A DNA stretch of 46,239 nucleotides from Gemmatimonadaceae bacterium (GTDB lineage Bacteria > Latescibacterota > UBA2968 > UBA8231), in contig PBSR01000011.1 in NCBI GenBank assembly GCA_002726335.1, forward strand, positions 744 to 46,982, written 5' to 3'. Shown piece after piece: positions 1 to 7,725 of this stretch. The notes below the pieces were generated by a model, which was not told where the DNA came from, searched no databases, and worked only from the letters and a program-made list of their open reading frames with translations. The first letter of the stretch is position 1, and every line of letters begins with the position of its first letter. The translations under genes were made by a program, and so were the position numbers.

Positions 1-666
1 GTCGCCGACGGCCCCGAGGTCGAGGATGAGCATCACAACTTCGATGCTCTCAATACGCCTGCGGACCATCCCGCACGGGATGAGCACGACACCTTCTACC
101 TCGAGGACGGACGTCTGCTGCGCACACACACTTCCACGGTGCAGATCCGCGTCATGGAGACGCAGCCTCCTCCGGTGCGCGTGCTCTCTGTCGGTCGCTG
201 CTACCGCAAGGAGACAGTGGACGCCACGCATCACATGATCTTCCATCAGATCGAAGGGCTCTACGTGGACGAAGGCGTGTCCATGGCGGATCTCAAAGGC
301 ACCCTCACGGCTGTGGCGAAACGCGTCCTTGGCGAACGCACCCAGATCCGCTTTCGGCCGCACTTCTTCCCCTTCACCGAACCCAGCGTGGAATACGACT
401 TCTCCTGCACGATCTGCAGTCAGCGCGGCGAGGTGGACGGTGATCGCTGCCGCGTCTGCAAGGGCACGGGCTGGATCGAGATCGGCGGTGCCGGCATGGT
501 CGATCCCAACGTCTTCCGCAGCGTCGGCTATGACGACGAGGTGTTCTCCGGTTTCGCCTTCGGCTTCGGCATCGAGCGCGTCGCCATGATCCGCCACGGC
601 ATCGACGATATCCGGCTGTTCCTCGAGAGCGACATGCGGTTCACTCGGCAGTTCCACGGAGGCTGA
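1..666 (+). CDS. pheS: Phenylalanine-tRNA ligase alpha subunit, 5' end missing
   Basis: This is the C-terminal 221 residues of PheS, the catalytic class II subunit of the alpha2-beta2 enzyme that charges tRNA-Phe. The frame is open from base 1, so the start lies outside the window. Class II signatures are visible: the HTS motif ([10 protein letters not shown]), the FTEPS motif 2 region, [11 protein letters not shown], and motif 3 ([10 protein letters not shown]) near the end. Two CxxC pairs (CTIC and CRVC) lie between FTEPS and GWIEIGG. This putative metal-binding insert is also known in Bacillus-type PheS, so it is not unusual. The stop is separated from the GTG start of pheT by one base, so the two subunits are almost certainly co-transcribed and co-translated. 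Confidence 0.97.
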   Translation, partial: VADGPEVEDEHHNFDALNTPADHPARDEHDTFYLEDGRLLRTHTSTVQIRVMETQPPPVRVLSVGRCYRKETVDATHHMIFHQIEGLYVDEGVSMADLKGTLTAVAKRVLGERTQIRFRPHFFPFTEPSVEYDFSCTICSQRGEVDGDRCRVCKGTGWIEIGGAGMVDPNVFRSVGYDDEVFSGFAFGFGIERVAMIRHGIDDIRLFLESDMRFTRQFHGG

Positions 667-667
667 T

Positions 668-3055
668 GTGAAGATCTCATTGAAGTGGTTGCGGGAATAC
701 GTCGATGTCGACTGGACGGCCGAGGAGTTCGTCGAGCGGCTGACCATGGCCGGTCTCGAGCAGGAAAGCGTCGAAGACCTCGGTGCCGCACTCACCGGTA
801 TCGTCGTCGGCAAGGTCCTGGAGGCAGAGCAGCACCCTGACGCCGACCGCCTGTCGGTATGCCGCGTCGATGCCGGTGAGGCCGAACCCCGAACCATCGT
901 CTGCGGCGCCCCCAATGTCGACGCCGGCCAGACCGTCCCGGTGGTGCTGCCCGGGAGCCGGTTGCCGGACGGGACGAAGATCGGCAAGGCGAAACTGCGC
1001 GGCGTCGCCTCCGAAGGCATGATCTGCTCCGAAATCGAACTCGGGCTCGGCGACGATGGCTCTGGTATCATGGTTCTGCCGGAGGAATGGACTGCCGGTA
1101 CCCCCTACGCGACGGCGGCGGGGCTGGACGACATCGTCATCGACTTCGAGGTCACACCCAACCGACCCGATTGCCTCAGCCATGTGGGCATCGCGCGGGA
1201 GGTGGCCGCCCTGGCCGGTGTCGAACTGCGAATCCCCAAGACGCAGCTTGTCACGGAGGGAGCCGCAGTCGAGGCGGATGCTGGTGTCACCATAGAGGAC
1301 CCCGACGGCTGCGGACGCTACGTGGCCAGAGTCATACGCGGTGTCCAGGTCGGTCCCTCGCCCACCTGGCTGCAGGATCGGCTGCGGGCTGTCGGCCAGC
1401 GTCCCATCAACAACATCGTCGACGTAACGAACTTCGTCATGCTCGAACTCGGCCAGCCCCTGCATGCTTTTGATCTGAAACGTCTGGACGAGAGTCGTAT
1501 CGTTGTCCGGCGCAGCCGCGTCGGCGAGTCGCTGCGCACTCTTGACGGTGAGGTCCATCACCTGCAGGATGACGGACTCCTCGTCATCGCCGACGGCAGT
1601 GCTGCGGTTGCTGTTGCCGGTGTCATGGGTGGCGCCGACTCAGAGGTCACGGCACAGACCGGGGATGTCCTGCTCGAATCGGCCTTCTTCGATGCCCGCC
1701 TCATCCGCCAGGGTGCCCGGCAGCTGGGGATGCATACCGAGGCCTCGGCCCGCTTCGAGCGCGGCGCCGACTGGGACATGCCCGACAGAGCCAGCGAACG
1801 CGCCGCCGCCCTGATCGCCGAGCTCGCCGGTGGACAGGTGGCGCCCGGAGTCATCGACGTCTGGCCGGGCAAGTCGCAGCGTCCTACCGTGCGCTTGCGG
1901 CCGGCACGTGCCGCCAGCCTGCTGGCACTGCCCGTGGACGGTGCCAGCTGTCGCGCCATCCTCGAGCGCCTTGGTTGTGAGGTGGACGACGACAACAAGG
2001 ACTCGCTCAGTGTAGTAGTGCCGTCCTTCCGCCCCGACCTGGAACGGGAGATCGATCTCGTCGAGGAGGTGGGCCGCATTCACGGCTACCAGCACGTGGC
2101 GGCCAGCGAACAGATTCGCGGGCCCCTTCCAGGAATCGCCGGTGGCCAGTATGATGCCCAGCGACGACTGCGTCAGGCTCTGACCGGCCTCGGTCTGGAC
2201 GAAGCGATCACCTCCAGCATCATCGCCGATTCCTGGGCCGAACGGGCAGGCCCCGTGGGCTGCAGACTGGCCAATCCGCCTGCCGACGGTGTCTCCTGCA
2301 TGCGCAACAGCCTGCTCCCCGGACTGCTCGACGTGGCCCGGCGCAACCTCCGTCAACGGGCCCCGGGAGTTGCCCTGTTCGAAGTGGGGCGCGTGTTCCT
2401 CGCCGCCGATGGTGAAGGCGTAGATCACATTGAAGATTGGCGTGTTGCGGGCGTGCTCTCGGGTCAGACGTCACCCTCATCCTGGCGAGCCACCCACCGC
2501 CCCGCCGACTTCCTCGATCTCAAAGGGATTCTCGAGGGGCTCATGACAGGGGTACTCGATGTCGCCTTCGACCCGACCGAAACCCCCCTCCTGCGTCGGG
2601 GGCACAGCGCTCGAGTCCTCGTGGAAGGCGCCGCCGTGGGCACGATCGGGCAGGTGGACGCAGCCCTTGCGGACAGCTTTTCTCTGACGAGGGACACCTA
2701 TATCTTTGAACTGGCCTGCGATCCGCTCTTCGGCGCCTGGGCGGCCAGGGGGACGGCCTATCAGCCTCTCCCCAAGTTTCCCCCGATCGAGCGGGATCTG
2801 GCCATCGTCCTCGGCGACCAGGTGCCGTCGGGGCGTGTGGCTGACGAGATCCGCTCCGTCGCTCCCGATTTGGTGGATGACGTTCGCCTGTTCGATGTGT
2901 ACAGCGGCGACCAGGTCGAGGCAGGTAAGCGCAGTCTCGCCTTTTCCCTGTGTTTGCGTTCACCGGACCGCACGCTGGAGGACCGGGACGCGGACGGTGT
3001 CGTCGAGCGCGTACTGCAGCGCCTGGAGAAGTCCTTCGAGGCGCGCCTGCGCTAA
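668..3055 (+). CDS. pheT: Phenylalanine-tRNA ligase beta subunit
   Basis: PheT is the 795-residue beta subunit of phenylalanyl-tRNA synthetase, which binds tRNA and edits mischarged Tyr-tRNA. Length and architecture are normal for the bacterial protein. An OB-fold tRNA-binding domain covers about residues 40-150 (with HPDADRLSVC near 57-65), followed by the B3/B4 editing region and the B5 domain. The C-terminal ferredoxin-like anticodon-binding domain begins near residue 700 (KFPPIERDLAIV). The start is GTG, one base after the pheS stop, and the protein begins MKISLKWL as expected for the family. A 47-bp spacer with only a weak hairpin (CAGCC/GGCTG, 3056-3071, no T tract) separates it from the next gene, so read-through is likely. 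Confidence 0.97.
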   Translation: MKISLKWLREYVDVDWTAEEFVERLTMAGLEQESVEDLGAALTGIVVGKVLEAEQHPDADRLSVCRVDAGEAEPRTIVCGAPNVDAGQTVPVVLPGSRLPDGTKIGKAKLRGVASEGMICSEIELGLGDDGSGIMVLPEEWTAGTPYATAAGLDDIVIDFEVTPNRPDCLSHVGIAREVAALAGVELRIPKTQLVTEGAAVEADAGVTIEDPDGCGRYVARVIRGVQVGPSPTWLQDRLRAVGQRPINNIVDVTNFVMLELGQPLHAFDLKRLDESRIVVRRSRVGESLRTLDGEVHHLQDDGLLVIADGSAAVAVAGVMGGADSEVTAQTGDVLLESAFFDARLIRQGARQLGMHTEASARFERGADWDMPDRASERAAALIAELAGGQVAPGVIDVWPGKSQRPTVRLRPARAASLLALPVDGASCRAILERLGCEVDDDNKDSLSVVVPSFRPDLEREIDLVEEVGRIHGYQHVAASEQIRGPLPGIAGGQYDAQRRLRQALTGLGLDEAITSSIIADSWAERAGPVGCRLANPPADGVSCMRNSLLPGLLDVARRNLRQRAPGVALFEVGRVFLAADGEGVDHIEDWRVAGVLSGQTSPSSWRATHRPADFLDLKGILEGLMTGVLDVAFDPTETPLLRRGHSARVLVEGAAVGTIGQVDAALADSFSLTRDTYIFELACDPLFGAWAARGTAYQPLPKFPPIERDLAIVLGDQVPSGRVADEIRSVAPDLVDDVRLFDVYSGDQVEAGKRSLAFSLCLRSPDRTLEDRDADGVVERVLQRLEKSFEARLR

Positions 3056-3102
3056 CAGCCCCCAACGGCTGACAGCACCCCACGACTCATCTGAGGAGAC
3101 CG

Positions 3103-3339
3103 ATGACTGAAACCGCCGTCGATGGCAACTTCAAGCGACTCGAGGGAGAGGTGAACCGACTGCTCGAGGTCCTGGAGCAGTTGCGTGTGGAGAATACGGG
3201 ACTGCGTGAGCGGATCACCAGTCTGGAGACATCCCACCGGGAACTCGAGACCGTGCACGGGCAGGCCCAAACCCGCGACGGACAAGTCCGTGAACGACTG
3301 GAGAAGCTGCTCTCCAGACTGGACGGGGCGGCCCTCTAG
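3103..3339 (+). CDS. Small coiled-coil protein, ZapB-like
   Basis: This is a 78-residue, highly charged protein with heptad spacing of Leu/Val over most of its length (from about residue 11 to 74) and no membrane segment. Size, composition and position directly upstream of zapA fit ZapB-like division proteins, which are short coiled coils that interact with ZapA at the FtsZ ring. A good ribosome-binding site (GAGGAGA) precedes the ATG. The ZapB assignment rests on coiled-coil character plus the zapA neighbour, because sequence conservation in this family is weak. A generic coiled-coil protein cannot be excluded. Confidence 0.75.
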   Translation: MTETAVDGNFKRLEGEVNRLLEVLEQLRVENTGLRERITSLETSHRELETVHGQAQTRDGQVRERLEKLLSRLDGAAL

Positions 3340-3352
3340 GGCCGGCGATCCC

Positions 3353-3670
3353 ATGCCGTCTGCAGAACGCCGCGTCGTCAAGGTCCGGATCCTGGATCAG
3401 GAGTACTGCTTCGCATCCAAAGGCGAAGAAGCGGACGCCCACATCAGGCAAGTAGCCCGTCTCGTAGACGAGAGGATGCGCCAGGTGGGCCGCAACGCCG
3501 GCGATGCGACACCGATGCAGACCGCGGTCCTTGCCGGCCTCGAGCTCGTCGACGAGCTGCTGCACATGCAGCGCGACGTCACCTCCGTTGAGGAAGACAT
3601 CTCCGAGCGCACGAACCGCCTCACCGAATCTCTCGGGCAGCTCTTTCGCGAGATGGAAACGACCGACTGA
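3353..3670 (+). CDS. zapA: Cell division protein ZapA
   Basis: This 105-residue protein belongs to the ZapA family, which cross-links FtsZ filaments at midcell. The N-terminal globular part (VKVRILDQEYCF, then ADAHIRQVARLVDERM) matches the family core. It is followed by a long amphipathic helix ending in TESLGQLFREME. The chosen ATG at 3353 gives the normal family length. The frame is open further upstream, but that part overlaps the preceding gene in another frame and has no ZapA-like sequence. The stop codon overlaps the rny start by one base (TGATG), so the two are translationally coupled. Confidence 0.9.
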   Translation: MPSAERRVVKVRILDQEYCFASKGEEADAHIRQVARLVDERMRQVGRNAGDATPMQTAVLAGLELVDELLHMQRDVTSVEEDISERTNRLTESLGQLFREMETTD

Positions 3671-5244
3671 TGGGTGAGCCCCTCGTCGTACTCGGTGCTG
3701 TCGTGATGGCCCTCGCCGTTCTTGGCCTCGGGTTCGTGGCCGGCTGGATCGTCAACAGCCGGCGTCGACGCAACCGACTGGAGTCCAGCAGGGAAGAGGC
3801 GGCCCGCATCCTCGACGAGGCCCAGCTGGAAGCCGACGCCCTCAAGAAGACGGCCTCTCTGGAGGCCAGAGACGAGTGGCGGCGGGAGCGGGAACCCCTG
3901 GAGGCCGAACTGGAGGACTCGAAGCGAACCTTGCGCCGGTTCGAGACGGGTCTGCAGGAGCGTGAACAGCAGCTCGATCGCAAAGTCGACGTTCTCGAGA
4001 GCAAGGAACGCAGCCTGGTCAAGACCGAGCAGGAGCTCGACGGCCGCGAGGAGACGATCACCTCGGAGGAGACGCGTGTACGTGATATGGTGCGCCAGCA
4101 GCGCCACCGGCTCGAGCAGATCGCCGGCATCAGCACCGCCGACGCCCGGCGCCTGCTGATCGAGCAGCAGGAGGAGAGCGCGCGCCAGTTCGCCGCCCGC
4201 AAGGTCAAACAGATCAAGGACCACGGCATCGCCAATGCGAACCGTGAAGCGAAGGAGATCATCGCCCGGTCTATCCAGCGATTCGCCGGCGAGCTGGCCA
4301 TGGAGAGCACCGTCTCCGTCGTCCAACTGCCCTCAGACGACATGAAGGGCCGGATCATCGGTCGGGACGGCCGCAACATCCGCTCCTTCGACATGATCAC
4401 CGGCGTCGAAGTCATCGTCGATGACACGCCCGGCATCGTCATGCTCTCGAGCTTTGATCCCCTGCGCCGCGAAGTCGCCAAGAACACGCTCGACAGGCTC
4501 ATCCTCGACGGCCGTATCCACCCGGGCCGCATCGAAGAAGTCTACGAGAAATGCCGCGAAGACGTGGAGGAGCTGATCCGCGAGTCCGGTTCACAGGCCG
4601 CCTTTGACCTCGATATCCACGATATGGCCGAGCCCCTCCTCGAGCACCTCGGCAAGCTGCGTTTCCGTACCAGTTATGGTCAGAACCTTCTGGCGCACAG
4701 CAAGGAGGTCGGTTTCCTGGCAGGCATGATGGCCGAGGAGCTCGACATGGATGTCGCCCTGGCGCGCCGCGCCGGCCTGCTGCACGACGTGACCAAAGCA
4801 CTCGACCACGACATCGGCGGCGACCTGGCCCAGGCCAGCGCCGCACTGGCGCGCAAGTGCGGCGAGAGCGGCGACGTGGTCGAAGTCATCGAGACGCACC
4901 GACAGAATCAACCGGGTCGCTCTGCCGTGGCCATCCTCGTCGAGGCAGCGGACGAGATCTCCACCCACCGCCCGGGGGCGCTGAAGGAGAAGGTGGACGA
5001 CTACATCAAGCGCATGCACCATATCGAAGAGACGGCCATGAACCACCCGGGCGTCGACCACGCCTTCGCCCTGCAGAACGGCAAGGAGGTCCGCGTCCTC
5101 GTCGACAGCCTCGCCGTCGACGACGCCTATGCCGACCAGATCGCCGACCAGATCGCCCACACCCTGGAAGAGGACCTCGGCCAGCACGGCCAGATCAAGG
5201 TCCTCGTCATCCGCGAGGTACGCGCCGTCCACTACGCCCGGTAG
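3670..5244 (+). CDS. rny: Ribonuclease Y
   Basis: RNase Y is a membrane-anchored endoribonuclease that starts mRNA decay. The 524-residue protein shows the full family layout. An N-terminal membrane helix spans about residues 4-27. A long charged coiled coil follows to about residue 200. The KH domain carries GRIIGRDGRNIR near 226-237, and the HD phosphohydrolase domain carries LLHDVTKALDHD near 368-379. The C-terminal tail ends LVIREVRAVHYAR, as is typical. It sits in the zapA-rny-ymdB order found in several phyla. The last codons contribute to the 5' closing stem of the structured RNA that follows, so the mRNA 3' end and that RNA may be linked. Confidence 0.97.
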   Translation: MGEPLVVLGAVVMALAVLGLGFVAGWIVNSRRRRNRLESSREEAARILDEAQLEADALKKTASLEARDEWRREREPLEAELEDSKRTLRRFETGLQEREQQLDRKVDVLESKERSLVKTEQELDGREETITSEETRVRDMVRQQRHRLEQIAGISTADARRLLIEQQEESARQFAARKVKQIKDHGIANANREAKEIIARSIQRFAGELAMESTVSVVQLPSDDMKGRIIGRDGRNIRSFDMITGVEVIVDDTPGIVMLSSFDPLRREVAKNTLDRLILDGRIHPGRIEEVYEKCREDVEELIRESGSQAAFDLDIHDMAEPLLEHLGKLRFRTSYGQNLLAHSKEVGFLAGMMAEELDMDVALARRAGLLHDVTKALDHDIGGDLAQASAALARKCGESGDVVEVIETHRQNQPGRSAVAILVEAADEISTHRPGALKEKVDDYIKRMHHIEETAMNHPGVDHAFALQNGKEVRVLVDSLAVDDAYADQIADQIAHTLEEDLGQHGQIKVLVIREVRAVHYAR

Positions 5245-5370
5245 CCGTCCGCAGTCTCCCAGTCTGCAGGAACCTCTTGACCCGGTAGCACCCACCTCGT
5301 CCATTGAGGGAGGGATCCGCCTCGCAGAGGGCCCCAACAACCAGAGGCGTACGGCCGAGGACCGGCCCGA
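5235..5370 (+). ncRNA. ssrS: Candidate 6S RNA (ssrS-like) between rny and ymdB
   Basis: The rny-ymdB spacer folds by eye into one long rod. A closing stem pairs 5238-5242 (CCGGT) with 5361-5365 (ACCGG), and 5244-5248 (GCCGT) with 5351-5355 (ACGGC). Next comes a large internal bubble (about 5253-5272 against 5331-5346). An apical arm pairs 5273-5277 (CCTCT) with 5326-5330 (AGAGG), and 5295-5298 (CCTC) with 5306-5309 (GAGG). This stem-bubble-arm layout is that of 6S RNA, which mimics an open promoter and sequesters RNA polymerase. Segments such as GACCCGGTAGCACCCACCT and GGGATCCGCC resemble, from memory, 6S RNAs of deltaproteobacteria. 6S genes are often next to zapA. Ends are approximate and no promoter was identified. 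An mRNA leader or an rny 3'-end structure is the alternative. Confidence 0.45.
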
Positions 5371-5396
5371 CCGCCGCCAAACACAGGACAAGCCAG

Positions 5397-6209
5397 TTGC
5401 GAATCCTCTTCATAGCAGACATTTACGCCCGTCCCGGTCGCCGTGCCGCCGCTGAGTGCCTCCCCCGGCTGATCCAGGAACGGACCGTCGATCTGTGCAT
5501 CGCCAACGGTGAGAACGCCGCCGGTGGCTTCGGCATGACCGACAATATCGTCAAGAAGCTCCACGCCTACGGCGTCGATGTCATCACATCGGGAAACCAC
5601 GTCTGGAACCGCGCCGATTTCGTCCTTCGTCTCGACCAACACCCCCGCGTCCTGCGCCCCTTCAACTACCCGGAGGGCGCCCCCGGCAAGGGCTCCGTCG
5701 TCGTCGAAGACCGGGCGGGCCGCCAGGTGGGCGTCCTCAACCTGCAGGGCCGCACCTTCATGAGCGACATCGACTGCCCGTTTCAGCGAGGCCGCGCCGA
5801 GGTCGAAAACCTGCGCCAGGAGACCTCGATCATCTTCGTTGATTTTCACGCCGAGGCCACAGCCGAGAAAATCGCTCTCGGTCTTCACCTCGATGGACTG
5901 GCTTCCGCCGTCATCGGCACCCACACGCACGTACAGACCGCTGACGAACGCATCCTGCCGCGAGGCACGGCGTTCCTTACCGATGCCGGCATGACCGGCG
6001 TACGTGACTCGGTCATCGGCACGCGTTCTTCCATCGCCGTGGGGCGCTTCATCGACCAGTTGCCGGCACGCTTCAAGCCCGCCGATGGCGTACCGCATCT
6101 CAATGGTGCCGTCGTCGACATCGACGATACCACCGGCCGCGCCCATGCCATCGAGCGCCTGCAGATTCCCGTGGAAAGCACCGACGCTGATGCCGGTGAC
6201 GAAGACTGA
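5397..6209 (+). CDS. ymdB: YmdB-family metallophosphoesterase (TIGR00282)
   Basis: YmdB-type enzymes are dinuclear-metal phosphodiesterases that hydrolyse 2',3'-cyclic nucleotides, and their genes usually neighbour rny. I place the start at TTG 5397, preceded by AGGA at an 8-base spacing. This gives a 270-residue protein beginning MRILFIADIYARPGRR, the normal family N-terminus. With this start the metal ligands fall at canonical positions: Asp8, Glu39-Asn40 (ANGEN), Asn67-His68 (TSGNHVWN), His151 (DFHAEATAEK) and His176/His178 (GTHTHVQ). The frame is open for 31 more codons upstream, but that segment has no family similarity and lies in the structured spacer. The gene is followed after 11 bp by xseA. 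Confidence 0.93.
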   Translation: MRILFIADIYARPGRRAAAECLPRLIQERTVDLCIANGENAAGGFGMTDNIVKKLHAYGVDVITSGNHVWNRADFVLRLDQHPRVLRPFNYPEGAPGKGSVVVEDRAGRQVGVLNLQGRTFMSDIDCPFQRGRAEVENLRQETSIIFVDFHAEATAEKIALGLHLDGLASAVIGTHTHVQTADERILPRGTAFLTDAGMTGVRDSVIGTRSSIAVGRFIDQLPARFKPADGVPHLNGAVVDIDDTTGRAHAIERLQIPVESTDADAGDED

Positions 6210-6220
6210 GGCTTGAGCCG

Positions 6221-7444
6221 ATGAACGATGCCTTTGACGCCGCCGGCCTCGCCGGGCCGCTGTCGGTTTCCGACATCACCGCCCGGGTCAAGGCGACTCT
6301 CGAACAGTCCATGCCGTTCTGTTGGGTGGAAGGTGAGATCTCCGAATGCAGCCGACCGGCCAGTGGTCACATCTACCTCACCCTCGCCGACGAGTACTCA
6401 CAGCTGGGATGCGTCATGTTCCGCCTGCAGGCGCAGCAGCTGCGCTTCCAGCCCGAACGAGGCATGAAAGTCCTCGTCTACGGCAACGTGTCGGTCTATG
6501 AACGTGGCGGGCGCTACCAGTTCTACGTCTACCGTATACAACCCTCCGGCGTCGGCGAACTCGCCGTCGCCTTCGAGCAGTTGCGCCTCCGTCTCGAAGG
6601 CGAAGGTCTGTTCGATGCCGAGCGCAAGCGTCCGTTGCCCACCCACCCGCGGGCCGTCGGTGTCGTCACCTCGCCCACGGGTGCCGCCATTCGTGACATC
6701 GTGCAGGTTCTCGGGCGCCGTACCCCCGGCCTGCAGGTGGTCCTGGCATCGGCGCGGGTGCAAGGCTCCGCAGCCCCTCGGGACCTGTGTCGCGGCATCG
6801 ACCGGCTCAACCGCTGGGGTGGTGTCGATATCATTATCGTCGGTCGTGGTGGTGGTTCTCCGGAGGACCTGTGGCCCTTCAACGACGAGTCGGTTGCCCG
6901 GGCCATCTATCGGTCTCAGGTACCCGTCGTCGCTGCCATCGGCCATGAGATCGACCATTCCATCGCCGACTACGTCGCTGATGTCCGCGCCCCCACTCCT
7001 TCCGCTGCCGCGGAACTCGTGGCCCAGGAATACGGCGTGCTGCGCGAGCGTGTCGGCGCTCTGCGCCAACGGCTTCTGCGCACCATGGACCAGCGCTTCG
7101 ACCACTTGCAGCGTGAGGTCGACAGCCATGACCCGCGTCGTCTTCTGACCCGCCTGCAGGACCGTGTCGACCAGCAGAGCCAGCGTCTCGACGAGACCGT
7201 CACTCAGCTGGCAGCCGCCGCGGACGGGTGTCTCTGTTCGCATCGCTCCCGCTTCGCCCGAGCGGCGATGAGACTGCAGGCCCGATCTCCCCTGTCGAGC
7301 CTGACTCGCGGTTTCGCCTATTGCGAACGCGAGGCGGACGGGCAGCCAGTACGTAGCGCCGGCGACCTGTCTGCCGGCGACCACCTTCGGCTCCGCTTCG
7401 CCTCCGGTGAAGCCCGGTGCCGCGTCGAGGAGACACGTCCGTGA
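6221..7444 (+). CDS. xseA: Exodeoxyribonuclease VII large subunit
   Basis: XseA is the catalytic large subunit of exonuclease VII, which degrades single-stranded DNA to oligonucleotides in recombination and mismatch repair. The 407-residue protein has the N-terminal OB fold (SVSDITARVKATLE, WVEGEISECSRPASGHIYLTL). The family core follows, with GVVTSPTGAAIRDI, the catalytic VGRGGGSPEDLWPFNDE segment and AIGHEIDHSIADYVAD. A helical C-terminal region precedes the end (LSSLTRGFAYCE). Its TGA overlaps the GTG start of xseB by four bases, the usual coupling that keeps the small subunit in excess. Confidence 0.97.
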   Translation: MNDAFDAAGLAGPLSVSDITARVKATLEQSMPFCWVEGEISECSRPASGHIYLTLADEYSQLGCVMFRLQAQQLRFQPERGMKVLVYGNVSVYERGGRYQFYVYRIQPSGVGELAVAFEQLRLRLEGEGLFDAERKRPLPTHPRAVGVVTSPTGAAIRDIVQVLGRRTPGLQVVLASARVQGSAAPRDLCRGIDRLNRWGGVDIIIVGRGGGSPEDLWPFNDESVARAIYRSQVPVVAAIGHEIDHSIADYVADVRAPTPSAAAELVAQEYGVLRERVGALRQRLLRTMDQRFDHLQREVDSHDPRRLLTRLQDRVDQQSQRLDETVTQLAAAADGCLCSHRSRFARAAMRLQARSPLSSLTRGFAYCEREADGQPVRSAGDLSAGDHLRLRFASGEARCRVEETRP

Positions 7445-7725
7445 GCGAACCCCTAGTCGACACCACGCCGACCTTCGAGGCCACCATGGAAACGCTGGAG
7501 GAATGCGTGTCACGCCTCGAATCCGGCGACCTCACGCTCGAGCAATCACTCGAGGTCTTCGAGCGCGGCATCGCCGCCTCACGGACCTGCGCCGGCCTCC
7601 TGGATCAGTCCCGCAAGCGAGTCAGCGTGCTGGTCGAAAAGGCGGGTGGCGAATTCCAGCTTGAGTTCCTCGATGCCGACGACGAAGAGGCCCTGAACAC
7701 GGAGGAGGATGACCATGCTCGCTAG
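7441..7725 (+). CDS. xseB: Exodeoxyribonuclease VII small subunit
   Basis: XseB is a 94-residue helical-hairpin protein that binds in several copies to XseA and regulates its activity. The family pattern FEATMETLEECVSRLESGD-LTLEQSLEVFERG-I is clear. The GTG at 7441 sits inside the xseA stop (GTGA overlap) and gives the normal N-terminus; an upstream in-frame GTG would add eight unrelated residues inside xseA. The C-terminus is acidic and overlaps the start region of recN by 11 bases. The order xseA-xseB-recN suggests a DNA-repair sub-operon. Confidence 0.93.
   Translation: MSEPLVDTTPTFEATMETLEECVSRLESGDLTLEQSLEVFERGIAASRTCAGLLDQSRKRVSVLVEKAGGEFQLEFLDADDEEALNTEEDDHAR

Noticed and set aside
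403..480. Zinc-like CxxC insert in PheS as a novelty
   Set aside because: The same two-CxxC insert occurs in Bacillus-type PheS.
677..1561. 294-codon open frame on the minus strand
   Set aside because: Lies opposite pheT, has no recognisable family and mirrors the third-position GC bias of the real gene.
3056..3071. Terminator after pheT
   Set aside because: Only a 5-bp stem without T tract; the downstream division genes are probably read through.
3397..4532. Two minus-strand frames of about 300 codons
   Set aside because: Antisense to zapA and rny, with low-complexity Ser/Arg- or Leu/Asp-rich translations typical of shadow frames.
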